Source of the DNA: Deinococcus sp. | GTDB taxonomy: Bacteria; Deinococcota; Deinococci; Deinococcales; Deinococcaceae | NCBI GenBank assembly: GCA_030524065.1 | Contig: JAUNHF010000070.1 | Span: 1 to 8,043, forward strand | Direction: 5' to 3' | Length of the DNA stretch: 8,043 nt | Part shown: positions 1-6,109 of the stretch, in pieces | How positions within the stretch are numbered: the first letter of the stretch is position 1 | Layout: each line of letters begins with the position of its first letter | Notes under the pieces: model-generated | Seen by the model: the letters and a program-made list of their open reading frames with translations, nothing else | Told to the model about the DNA's origin: nothing | Databases searched by the model: none | Position numbers and translations under genes: made by a program

Positions 1-85
1 GAGACAGGGCGGCTCAATACCTGAGGGAATGGCAAAACCGTGTCCCGCCTGGGAGAGCAGCTGTTCGGGACGCCACCTCCTCGGC

Positions 86-97
86 TAGATTGAGGGC
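86..97 (+). promoter_or_regulatory. Leaderless -10 element of ridA
   Basis: The hexamer TAGATT (86-91) lies six bases before the ATG at 98, where transcription would be expected to begin. No Shine-Dalgarno sequence is present between them. This is the arrangement of leaderless Deinococcus genes. I see no convincing -35. The rest of bases 1-85 shows no gene. Confidence 0.55.
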
Positions 98-475
98 ATG
101 AAACAGCAAGTCAAGACGGAACAGGCTGCCCCTGCTATCGGTGCTTACAGCCAGGGCGTCAGCTTCGGCAATCTGGTGATCACCAGTGGTCAGCTGGCGC
201 TGCTGCCCAGCGGCGAGTGGGCCGGCGGCGACGCCCGCGCCCAGGCCAAGCAGGCTATGGACAACCTCGGCGCCGTGCTGCGCGCCGCCGGCACCGACTA
301 CGACCGGGTCGTCAAGACCACCATTTTCGTGGCGAACATGGACGACTTCGCCGATATCAACGAGGTGTACTCGGGCTACTTCCAGCCGCCCTTCCCGGCC
401 CGCTCGCTGGTGCAGGTGGCCCGGCTGCCCAAAGACGCTCTGGTCGAGATTGAGGCGATAGCCGAGCTGCACTGA
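98..475 (+). CDS. ridA: RidA family reactive enamine/imine deaminase
   Basis: This 125-residue protein has the length and the whole layout of the RidA (YjgF/YER057c/UK114) family. Family members hydrolyse reactive enamines and imines, such as 2-aminoacrylate released by PLP-dependent dehydratases, to stable keto acids and ammonia in the cytoplasm, usually as a trimer. Visible family signatures are the N-terminal PAIGAYSQ block (residues 12-19), TSGQ (29-32), and the C-terminal FPARS and VEIEAIA blocks. Arg102 and Glu117 correspond to the catalytic Arg105 and Glu120 of E. coli RidA, so the protein should be active as a deaminase. The ATG at 98 is preferred because it gives the standard family N-terminus and follows a -10 hexamer at leaderless spacing. 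It stands alone and converges with the downstream membrane-protein gene. Family assignment is firm; the exact substrate is not visible. Confidence 0.95.
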   Translation: MKQQVKTEQAAPAIGAYSQGVSFGNLVITSGQLALLPSGEWAGGDARAQAKQAMDNLGAVLRAAGTDYDRVVKTTIFVANMDDFADINEVYSGYFQPPFPARSLVQVARLPKDALVEIEAIAELH

Positions 476-502
476 CCCCCCGTGTCTTTGCCCGGCGGCG
501 AT

Positions 503-523
503 GTGGCCTGGACTCCAGGCCAC
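503..523. terminator. Hairpin between convergent genes, no U-tract
   Basis: A perfect 9-bp inverted repeat, GTGGCCTGG (503-511) and CCAGGCCAC (515-523), is separated by three bases. It sits in the 132-base gap between ridA and the convergent membrane-protein gene. Neither side has a run of T, so it is not a canonical intrinsic terminator. It may act as a bidirectional 3'-end hairpin or Rho-assisted end. The remainder of the gap (524-607) shows no gene. Confidence 0.45.
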
Positions 524-607
524 TTGCCTGCGCTGCTCATCTGTGTTGCTTGTCTGGGCTGAGTCGTGATCTGACCTGGCAACGCCCCAAGCTGGAAGCG
601 GCTCCGT

Positions 608-1507
608 TCAGCGGGGGTCCAGGGGCCCACCGGCCATGCCTTCATCGGCCAAGCGGCCCATCTGACTGTAGTTGGGCAGGGTGGCCGCGCCTGGTCCGCT
701 GTTTATTTGCTGGTCCAGTGTGGCTGCCAGAGTGCGGGCGTAGTGCCCGGCGGCCAGCAGCGGCAGGATGTACAGCAGGGTGATGCCGGTCAGCAACAAC
801 AGGGCGAACAGATTCCCCAGCAGGCCACCGGAGTCCGCGTCCGTCACGCCGCCCAGCAGGGTGAGCAGCAGATACAGCACCTGCAGAACAATCAACACGG
901 TGCACCAGGTGTTCAGGCGGTCGGCGTCTACCTTCGGGAGCTGCCCCTGACCACTCAGCCGCCCTGTGGCTGCTGCCAGGAAACGGCGAAGAGCCGTGTA
1001 AGGAAAATAGATGCCTACTAGCAGCGTGCCCAGCAGAACCGCCAGAATAACTGCGAAGGCGACCAGGGCTTCGGCTGGGAAGCCGCCAGAGACGAACTGG
1101 CCCGCAGCCCAGACGCCCAGTGCCCCCAAAAGGTAAAAGGCGATGTTGGCCCAGACGATCGCCGTAATCCACTTGCCTAGGGTGCGGTCCAGCTCCTGCA
1201 GTCGCCCCGCGTCGCCCCCGTGCAGGGCCAACTGGGCTGAGCGGTCCACCCACTCCTTGCCCCAGCTCAGCAGGCTCCAGTACGCCCACAGGCTCAGGGC
1301 AACCAGGAGTGCCGGCAAGCTCAGCAACCAGGTCAGTTCGCGTGCGGACGTACCCTCGGAAATCCTCCCGCTAAGCCCATAAAACAGCGCTGCCAGCAGG
1401 CTCAGCAGGGCGATACCGCCAAAAAGCAGATAAAGGATGCGCCACACGCCCAGCCAGCCACTGAGCCGGCCGGCAGACTGTTGCAATTGGGTCATAGAGT
1501 AAGACAT
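608..1507 (-). CDS. Unrecognised six-helix integral membrane protein
   Basis: I do not recognise a named family. The 299-residue product has six hydrophobic segments at roughly residues 22-45, 57-81, 112-135, 145-168, 201-220 and 231-253. Polar stretches between helix pairs (about 82-111 and 169-200) and a hydrophilic, glycine- and proline-containing C-terminal tail follow. The helices look like three repeats of a two-helix unit. The odd helices share an aromatic-Leu-Leu core, and the ends of helices 4 and 6 share a Tyr-Pro...Arg...Leu-Ala-Ala pattern. There is no signal peptide, and no catalytic or transporter signature that I can name. The ATG at 1507 is supported by an AATAAT hexamer six bases upstream; a second Met at residue 5 is possible. 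The gene is monocistronic: its neighbours converge (ridA) or lie behind a gap (amidase). The function is unknown. A small-molecule-binding or envelope role is only a guess. Confidence 0.85.
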   Translation of the reverse strand: MSYSMTQLQQSAGRLSGWLGVWRILYLLFGGIALLSLLAALFYGLSGRISEGTSARELTWLLSLPALLVALSLWAYWSLLSWGKEWVDRSAQLALHGGDAGRLQELDRTLGKWITAIVWANIAFYLLGALGVWAAGQFVSGGFPAEALVAFAVILAVLLGTLLVGIYFPYTALRRFLAAATGRLSGQGQLPKVDADRLNTWCTVLIVLQVLYLLLTLLGGVTDADSGGLLGNLFALLLLTGITLLYILPLLAAGHYARTLAATLDQQINSGPGAATLPNYSQMGRLADEGMAGGPLDPR

Positions 1508-1540
1508 GTCTCAATTATTGACAGAGATGTCAGGATTGTA
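1502..1540 (-). promoter_or_regulatory. Promoter region and palindromes of membrane-protein gene
   Basis: Reading the minus strand, AATAAT (1519-1514) sits six bases before the ATG, giving a leaderless start. A second candidate -10, TACAAT (1540-1535), lies further upstream. Two palindromes overlap the site: AGACATGTCT (1502-1511) across the start codon, and TGACA-N4-TGTCA (1519-1532) immediately upstream of and touching the -10. Their centres are 19 bases apart. The arrangement would suit a repressor, but no regulator is identified. Confidence 0.45.
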
Positions 1541-1572
1541 TCTCTTCTCTCTGTTGGCCGCCCGCCCTACAA

Positions 1573-1648
1573 ACAGGCCCCGCTCTATGGTTGGAAGGGG
1601 GCCCTGTGGACCGGCTTGGCCGGGAGCGGAGATAAGTGGGGCTGAAGC

Positions 1649-1656
<8 letters not shown>
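1573..1656 (-). terminator. Weak terminator-like hairpins behind the amidase gene
   Basis: In the 141-base gap between the amidase and membrane-protein genes, three inverted repeats can form on the minus strand. GGGGCT/AGCCCC (1638-1656) overlaps the amidase stop codon. CCGGC/GCCGG lies at 1611-1623. ACAGG-CCCC pairs with GGGG-CCTGT, with one bulged base, between 1573 and 1607 and is followed on the minus strand by only three T. None is a strong intrinsic terminator; the last is the best candidate. Confidence 0.3.
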
Positions 1657-2548
<892 letters not shown>

Positions 2549-2560
2549 GGGTTCATTGTA
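2549..2560 (-). promoter_or_regulatory. Leaderless -10 element of the amidase gene
   Basis: On the minus strand TACAAT (2560-2555) matches five of six consensus bases and is followed by GAACCC and then the ATG. There is no Shine-Dalgarno site. This fixes the start at 2548 and indicates an mRNA that begins at or next to its start codon. Confidence 0.6.
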
Positions 2561-2605
2561 GGTGCAGCGCGGCCAGGAAAAAGCAGCCAGAGGAAAGTGG
2601 ACAGA

Positions 2606-2641
2606 GAAAAGCGGGGCCCCAGCTCTAGCCGGGGCCCCGCT
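2606..2641 (-). terminator. Intrinsic terminator of the arginase gene
   Basis: On the minus strand an 11-bp GC-rich stem, AGCGGGGCCCC pairing with GGGGCCCCGCT, closes a ten-base loop and is followed by TTTTC. It begins 36 bases past the arginase stop codon and ends before the amidase promoter, so most arginase transcripts should stop here and the amidase should be transcribed independently. Confidence 0.85.
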
Positions 2642-2677
2642 CACACCGCTGACTCTGCGGAGCCAGCCGGGGGCACG

Positions 2678-3577
2678 TCACATAATCCGCAGGCCCATCA
2701 GGCTGGCGGCCATCTCCACCATCACCTCGGCCGTCTTGTTGCCGGTGTCCAGGGTGGGATTGACTTCCACGATGTCCATGCTGGTGACCTTGCCGGATTC
2801 GCACAGCAGTTCCATCAGCAGGTGGCCTTCGCGGTAGCTCAGGCCGCCGGGAACCGTGGTGCCGGTGCCCGGAGTCACGCTGGGGTCCAGGGCGTCGGCG
2901 TCGTAGGACACGTGCAGGCGCTCTACGTCCGAGAGGTACTCCATGGTTTCTTCAAAAATCCGGGTGATGCCCAGCTGATCCACGTCCTTCATGGTGTAGA
3001 TCTTGATGCCGTGTTCGCGCACCAGGGCCGCTTCTGCGGCGTCCACGCTGCGAATACCGATCATCACAATGTCTTCGGTCCGCAGCCGCCAGTCGCCGGC
3101 CAGCGAGGCGAGTTCGGGGTTGCCCAGGCCGCACAGCTGCGCGACCGGCATGCCGTGGATGTTGCCACTGGGACTGATCTCGGGGGTGTTGAAATCGGTG
3201 TGGGCGTCCACCCAGATCAGGCCCATACGGTGACCCTTGTCATTGCCACGCAGGGCATTGCCGGCCACCGTGCCCATGGCGATGGAGTGGTCGCCGCCGA
3301 TGGTGATGGGAAACGTGCTGTCAGGCAGGGCGCGCAGGCGCTCTACCGTGGCCCGGCTGGCGTCCAGAATCGGGCCGAGGAATTCCAGGCCGCTGCTGGA
3401 GAACTTGTCTACGCTTTCGGGCAGCGCCACCGGCACGTCGCCCAGGTCGCGGACTTCGTGGCCCAGGTCGCTCAGGCGCTGGGCCAAGCGGGCGTTGCGC
3501 AGGGCCGAGGGACCCATGTCCACGCCACGGCGGCCGGCACCCAGGTCCATGGGGATACCGAGAATATTGATGTTCAT
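2678..3577 (-). CDS. rocF: Arginase
   Basis: The 299-residue protein is a full-length arginase, the manganese enzyme that splits L-arginine into ornithine and urea. All metal-binding motifs are present in order: GGDHS with His97, WVDAHTD with Asp124, His126 and Asp128, and SYDADALDP with Asp226 and Asp228. The substrate-side segment SPSGNIHGMP (135-144) matches arginases better than agmatinases, and the length is usual for bacterial arginase. A GTG at 3613 would add 12 residues. I prefer the ATG at 3577 because family members start at the MNINILGIP-like strand and a TAGGCT hexamer lies seven bases upstream, though a TATAAA further up leaves some doubt. The amidase downstream on the same strand points to arginine and polyamine metabolism. 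An intrinsic terminator follows the gene. Confidence 0.94.
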   Translation of the reverse strand: MNINILGIPMDLGAGRRGVDMGPSALRNARLAQRLSDLGHEVRDLGDVPVALPESVDKFSSSGLEFLGPILDASRATVERLRALPDSTFPITIGGDHSIAMGTVAGNALRGNDKGHRMGLIWVDAHTDFNTPEISPSGNIHGMPVAQLCGLGNPELASLAGDWRLRTEDIVMIGIRSVDAAEAALVREHGIKIYTMKDVDQLGITRIFEETMEYLSDVERLHVSYDADALDPSVTPGTGTTVPGGLSYREGHLLMELLCESGKVTSMDIVEVNPTLDTGNKTAEVMVEMAASLMGLRIM

Positions 3578-3658
3578 GCCAGCCAGCCTAGCGTGCCAAA
3601 TGCCGTATACCACGCGGCTGCAACTTTATAGCAAAAGGTAGCCTTTCTCCCTGGAGAA
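3578..3658 (-). promoter_or_regulatory. Arginase promoter region with a palindrome
   Basis: Two possible -10 elements are seen on the minus strand: TAGGCT (3590-3585), seven bases before the ATG, and TATAAA (3630-3625), which would give a leader of about 40 bases. Upstream of the second, TTCTCC-CT-GGAGAA (3645-3658) is a perfect inverted repeat located about where its -35 should be. It could be an operator, for example for an arginine-responsive regulator, but nothing identifies the protein. Confidence 0.4.
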
Positions 3659-3835
3659 TGCTGGACATTCCGGTATGAAACAAGCATCCGGCAAGGCCAC
3701 TATGCAGAGCAGCAAGCGGGGGCCAGGGCGGATCGCCACTCTGCCATACACTTGTTAGGCACACTGCCGGCAGAGGCGAAGGATAAGAAACTTTGGCCGC
3801 CGGCGGCTCGCTCAAGTTTTAATGATCCCCAGGTT

Positions 3836-3847
3836 CATACTCCTGTC
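3836..3847 (+). promoter_or_regulatory. Candidate promoter of the structured RNA
   Basis: CATACT (3836-3841) has the key second-position A and last-position T of a -10 element. It is the same hexamer found before the phosphatase and lipoprotein genes here. It would start transcription near 3848-3850, right at the base of the closing helix. An alternative -10, TTTAAT (3818-3823), lies upstream with TTGGCC (3793-3798) 19 bases before it. A 12-bp palindrome, GCCGCCGGCGGC, lies at 3796-3807. Confidence 0.4.
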
Positions 3848-4088
3848 ATGGCGAGTAGGGATACTGGGCTAGGTTGTGTAAAAACCCAGGGGCTGTAGGC
3901 AAGCCCCGCTGACCCCGCAGCTGAATTCATATCCGGAAGATTTGCGCGGGTCGGCCCTGAGGGAGACGTCCACCTCGCCTGCCTACGCGGGCCAAAAAAC
4001 GGACGTACGAGCGAGCATTGGTGTGCCGGTGGGTTCAAATCCCACCACTCGCTGCGCCAGAGCGCTTCCCCGACCGGGAAGCTTTTTT
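3848..4088 (+). ncRNA. Putative structured RNA with tRNA-like 3' end
   Basis: No protein gene on this strand precedes a strong terminator at 4064-4088, so the terminator should end an RNA gene. The stretch folds into many hairpins: CTGGG/CCCAG (3864-3868, 3885-3889), GGGGCT/AGCCCC (3889-3907), GACCC-GC/GC-GGGTC (3911-3952, one bulge), and ACGTCC/GGACGT (3966-3971, 4001-4006) enclosing GCCTG/CGGGC. Near the 3' end GGTGGG-TTCAAAT-CCCACC (4028-4046) is a perfect tRNA T-arm. The next bases, ACTCGC (4047-4052), pair either with GCGAGT at the 5' end (3851-3856), like an acceptor stem, or as CTCGCT (4048-4053) with AGCGAG at 4010-4015. GCGCCA follows at 4054-4059. It is not a normal tRNA (no D-arm, CCA offset) and lacks the tmRNA 5' signature. 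A tRNA-mimicking small RNA, a Y-RNA-like molecule, or a tRNA remnant are all possible. The boundaries are estimates. Confidence 0.5.
4064..4088 (+). terminator. Intrinsic terminator after the structured RNA
   Basis: A perfect 7-bp stem, GCTTCCC (4064-4070) with GGGAAGC (4076-4082), has a five-base loop and is followed directly by six T (4083-4088). It works only in the plus direction. It lies 72 bases before the next gene's start, so it insulates that gene from the upstream RNA transcript. Confidence 0.88.
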
Positions 4089-4148
4089 ATTGCCAGCATT
4101 CGCCCTGCGGAGGGCTGCCCCCTCAGGGCCCATGGCGGCCAAGCGCGT

Positions 4149-4160
4149 TAGATTCAGGGG
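4149..4160 (+). promoter_or_regulatory. Leaderless -10 element of the MazG-like gene
   Basis: TAGATT (4149-4154) is followed by CAGGGG and then the ATG at 4161. It is the same hexamer at the same six-base spacing as before ridA. No recognisable -35 is seen at 17 bases upstream. Confidence 0.55.
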
Positions 4161-4688
4161 ATGCGCGACCCTGCTCTTCCATCTGCGGCAGCTGACCAGG
4201 CGGCAGACCGCCCTGTCCAGCCGCTGGACTATACCCACGCCCTGCGGAGCTTCCACGCGGCTATCGGTGAGCCAGCACCCCAGCAACCGGCTCTTCCCTC
4301 GGCTGGCCTGCTGCGGATTCGCCGCACGCTGCTTGACGAGGAGTGGGCCGAGGTGCAGGAGGAACTGGACCTGCTGGAAGCCCGCCTGGCGGCCGGCGAG
4401 GCACGCGAGCCGGCCGCTGAACTGCACCGCCTGGCCCACGAACTGACGGATCTGCTGTACGTGACTTACGGCACACTGGTGCAGCTGGGCATTGACCCGG
4501 CCGCCACCTTTGCCGCCGTGCATCAGGCCAATCTGGGCAAGGTGGGCGGGCCACTGCGCGCAGATGGCAAGCTGCTCAAGCCGCCCGGCTGGCAACCGGC
4601 CGATGTGCGCAGCGTGCTGGAGCGGCTGAGCCAAGCTCAGGCAACAGTGCCCACTGAGCCTGCTGAGCCAGTGCCGGAACGCGGCTGA
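4161..4688 (+). CDS. MazG-like nucleotide pyrophosphohydrolase, DR2231-type dUTPase
   Basis: The 175-residue product closely resembles D. radiodurans DR2231, an all-alpha MazG-like enzyme that hydrolyses dUTP to dUMP and pyrophosphate and so keeps uracil out of DNA. The magnesium-binding EExxE...ExxD pattern is intact: Glu60, Glu61 and Glu64 in LLDEEWAEV, then Glu94 and Asp97 in AHELTDLLY. The C-terminal block around ANLGKVGGPLRADGKLLKPPGW (122-143) is the family's substrate-proximal segment. Compared with my memory of DR2231, it has a longer, Pro/Ala-rich N-terminus (about residues 1-22) and a Pro/Glu-rich tail (about 163-175), both probably disordered. The leaderless TAGATT supports the ATG at 4161; if that were wrong, a shorter N-terminus would still retain the whole domain. 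It converges with the histidine-phosphatase gene. The substrate is inferred from the family. Confidence 0.9.
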   Translation: MRDPALPSAAADQAADRPVQPLDYTHALRSFHAAIGEPAPQQPALPSAGLLRIRRTLLDEEWAEVQEELDLLEARLAAGEAREPAAELHRLAHELTDLLYVTYGTLVQLGIDPAATFAAVHQANLGKVGGPLRADGKLLKPPGWQPADVRSVLERLSQAQATVPTEPAEPVPERG

Positions 4689-4692
4689 TCCA

Positions 4693-4721
4693 CCCCTGGC
4701 CTGCCGCTGCGCGGCCAGGGG
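4693..4721. terminator. Bidirectional hairpin between convergent genes
   Basis: CCCCTGGCC (4693-4701) and GGCCAGGGG (4713-4721) form a perfect 9-bp stem with an 11-base loop, five bases past the MazG-like stop codon and nine bases past the phosphatase stop. Neither flank is T-rich. It is placed to end both transcripts but is not canonical. Confidence 0.5.
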
Positions 4722-4729
4722 GCGACAGT

Positions 4730-5371
4730 TCAGCGGGAAGTGGCGGCCAAGTGGTCCTGGATGCCCAGTTCGGCGCTGACCACCTCGCCCTGCCGGTACA
4801 CCAGCCGGGAAAAGGCCGCGTTGGCATGGTTAAAGCGGTGGGTGGGCCACACCGTCTGATAGTCCTCGTTCAGCAAACGGGTCAGCAGCGCAAAAAGGGT
4901 GAGCTGGTGGGCCACCACCGCCACCGTCTGGCCGGGGCCGGGCAGGTGCGCCTGCACGAAGCTGGAGGCCCGGTTGACCACGTCGCTGCCGCACTCTCCG
5001 CCAGGACACATAAAGCTGGGGTCACCGCCCCGGAAGCGCAGATAGTCGTCTGGGAACTGCGTTTCGATTTCGGTGATGCTCCGCTGATCCCAGTCACCAA
5101 AGGCAATTTCACGCAGGGCTGGCGTCGTTTCCAGCGCGCCGCCCACCGCAGCCTGCACGATCTGGGCAGTCTGCACGGCGCGCGGCAGGTCGCTGCTGAG
5201 AATCAGCGGGGAATGGACGCCCTCGGCGCGGAGTCGCTGCGCAGTGGCCTGCACCTGGGCGCGGCCGGTGCCGTCCAGCGGGGTATCGGTCTGCCCCTGA
5301 AAGCGGCCTTGTGCGTTCAGGGCGGTCTGGCCGTGGCGGATCAGAATCAGGCTACCGGAGTCGGCTGTCAT
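4730..5371 (-). CDS. Histidine phosphatase (phosphoglycerate mutase-like) family protein
   Basis: The 213-residue protein belongs to the histidine phosphatase superfamily, whose members form a phosphohistidine intermediate. The nucleophile motif is LIRHGQT (Arg12, His13, Gly14), followed by GRFQGQTDTPL. Other active-site residues are Arg64 in SSDLPRAVQTA, Glu88 in LREIAFGDW, and the second histidine, His155, in VVAHQLTL. The block PGGE (123-126) is also typical. Oddly, the second histidine is followed by Gln-Leu where many members have Gly. The fold does not reveal the substrate: cofactor-independent phosphatase, alpha-ribazole phosphatase or another small-molecule phosphatase are all possible. 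A GTG at 5419 would add 16 residues, but the ATG at 5371 fits the family start and has CATACT eight bases upstream. The lipoprotein gene lies 62 bases upstream on the same strand, so co-transcription cannot be excluded. Confidence 0.9.
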   Translation of the reverse strand: MTADSGSLILIRHGQTALNAQGRFQGQTDTPLDGTGRAQVQATAQRLRAEGVHSPLILSSDLPRAVQTAQIVQAAVGGALETTPALREIAFGDWDQRSITEIETQFPDDYLRFRGGDPSFMCPGGECGSDVVNRASSFVQAHLPGPGQTVAVVAHQLTLFALLTRLLNEDYQTVWPTHRFNHANAAFSRLVYRQGEVVSAELGIQDHLAATSR

Positions 5372-5385
5372 GGCAAAGCAGTATG
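5372..5385 (-). promoter_or_regulatory. Possible -10 element of the phosphatase gene
   Basis: On the minus strand CATACT (5385-5380) lies eight bases before the ATG, with no Shine-Dalgarno site between. The match is weaker and the spacing longer than at the other genes, so the gene could instead be read through from the lipoprotein gene. Confidence 0.3.
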
Positions 5386-5433
5386 CCACCAGTCTCCACC
5401 TACGCGGCAAATGGGTCACTTACAGCTGCATGC

Positions 5434-6000
5434 TTACAGTTGGATGCGGCGCGGGTCGGGAGCCTCCCGGCAGGTGGGGGCGTTCGTGTCGTACCAGCCC
5501 AGCGGCCGCAGCGAGTCGCCGCACTCGCGCAGGTACAGCCTCGCGTAATGCTCGGCGTAGCGCTCGAACAGCTGCGAGTGGTAGGCGTCCAGCCCCTGCG
5601 TGCTCGGGCTGACCTTGAGGTGGCGGCCCGCCGCGCAGTGCCCGAACTCGTGCGCTGCCACCTGCACCAGCGCGGCGCGGGACAGTGCCGGGTCCAGGTC
5701 CACCACGCACGACAGGGCTGGCGGCAGCGTAATGGCTGTGCCGGCGTAGCGCGGGGTGGTCAGGTCGCTGGGGCGGTGGCCCAGGCTGCTGGTCAGGCCG
5801 CCCAGTGACCCCGGCGCGACCAAGCGCCAGTGCACGGTCACGTCATGCGTGGTGGTGGTCCACTGGGCATTGTCGCGTGGGGGCACGGTGAACATACAGC
5901 CGCTGAGCAGCGAGGCCAGTAGGGCCAGGGACAGACGGGTCGGAGCCAAGAGGGGCCGAGTCACATGGGACAGGCTCAAACAGGGCAGCAGGCGGCGCAT
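5434..6000 (-). CDS. Lipoprotein with a zinc-metallopeptidase HEFGH motif
   Basis: The 188-residue protein has a hydrophobic signal segment (about residues 17-34) ending in a lipobox, LLSGC, so Cys35 should be lipidated and the mature protein anchored at the cell envelope. The rest contains AAHEFGHC (115-122). His117 and His121 are the zinc ligands and Glu118 the catalytic base of the HExxH class. Glu146 or Glu150 in the helix FERYAEHYA could be the third ligand. Cysteines at 98, 122, 160 and 177 could form disulfides outside the cell. It is shorter than most metallopeptidases, and I do not recognise the family beyond this motif, so protease activity is inferred. The ATG at 6000 has CATACT exactly six bases upstream; a GTG at 5964 would give a more usual 23-residue signal peptide but has no promoter element in front. 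Confidence 0.8.
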   Translation of the reverse strand: MRRLLPCLSLSHVTRPLLAPTRLSLALLASLLSGCMFTVPPRDNAQWTTTTHDVTVHWRLVAPGSLGGLTSSLGHRPSDLTTPRYAGTAITLPPALSCVVDLDPALSRAALVQVAAHEFGHCAAGRHLKVSPSTQGLDAYHSQLFERYAEHYARLYLRECGDSLRPLGWYDTNAPTCREAPDPRRIQL

Positions 6001-6030
6001 GGCCTAAGTATGCCGCGCCGCTGTTTAGGC
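6001..6030 (-). promoter_or_regulatory. Leaderless promoter and inverted repeat of the lipoprotein gene
   Basis: On the minus strand CATACT (6012-6007) is followed by TAGGCC and the ATG at 6000. An inverted repeat, GCCTAA (6002-6007) and TTAGGC (6025-6030), has centres 23 bases apart and flanks the -10 element, a placement suitable for a dimeric repressor. No regulator can be named. Confidence 0.4.
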
Positions 6031-6109
6031 TGGGTTCATGGTCGCCAGAGCAGCCACTGCTCGGTAGGCCAGGGCAGGGCCAGAGTGCTGACACAAGGTA
6101 GCCTATGCA

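Noticed and set aside
1518..1523. A perfect TTGACA -35 on the plus strand
   Set aside because: No -10 lies at suitable spacing and no plus-strand gene follows.
1519..1532. A DdrO-type radiation/desiccation response motif
   Set aside because: That motif has TGTCA first and TGACA second within a 17-base palindrome; here the half-sites are in the opposite order with a different spacer.
3635..3644. AAGGTAGCCT shared with 6095-6104
   Set aside because: A single 10-base match between two places in 8 kb is expected by chance.
3588..3815. A 75-codon minus-strand open frame upstream of arginase
   Set aside because: It overlaps the arginase promoter and start, has no family resemblance, and has no start signal.
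3968..4059. A conventional tRNA gene ending in GCGCCA
   Set aside because: With the T-loop fixed at 4034-4040 the acceptor would end at 4052, leaving CCA displaced, and no D-arm, anticodon arm or 5' acceptor is found at tRNA distance.
3848..4059. A tmRNA gene
   Set aside because: The conserved 5' segment with TTCGAC and a tag reading frame ending in Ala-Leu-Ala-Ala are absent, and the length is too short.
3942..4151. A 69-codon open frame through the structured RNA
   Set aside because: Its VGSNPTT stretch is the familiar artefact of translating a tRNA T-arm, and the frame crosses the terminator.
4751..5548. A 265-codon plus-strand open frame
   Set aside because: It is antisense to the histidine phosphatase and the end of the lipoprotein gene, both of which have intact motifs.
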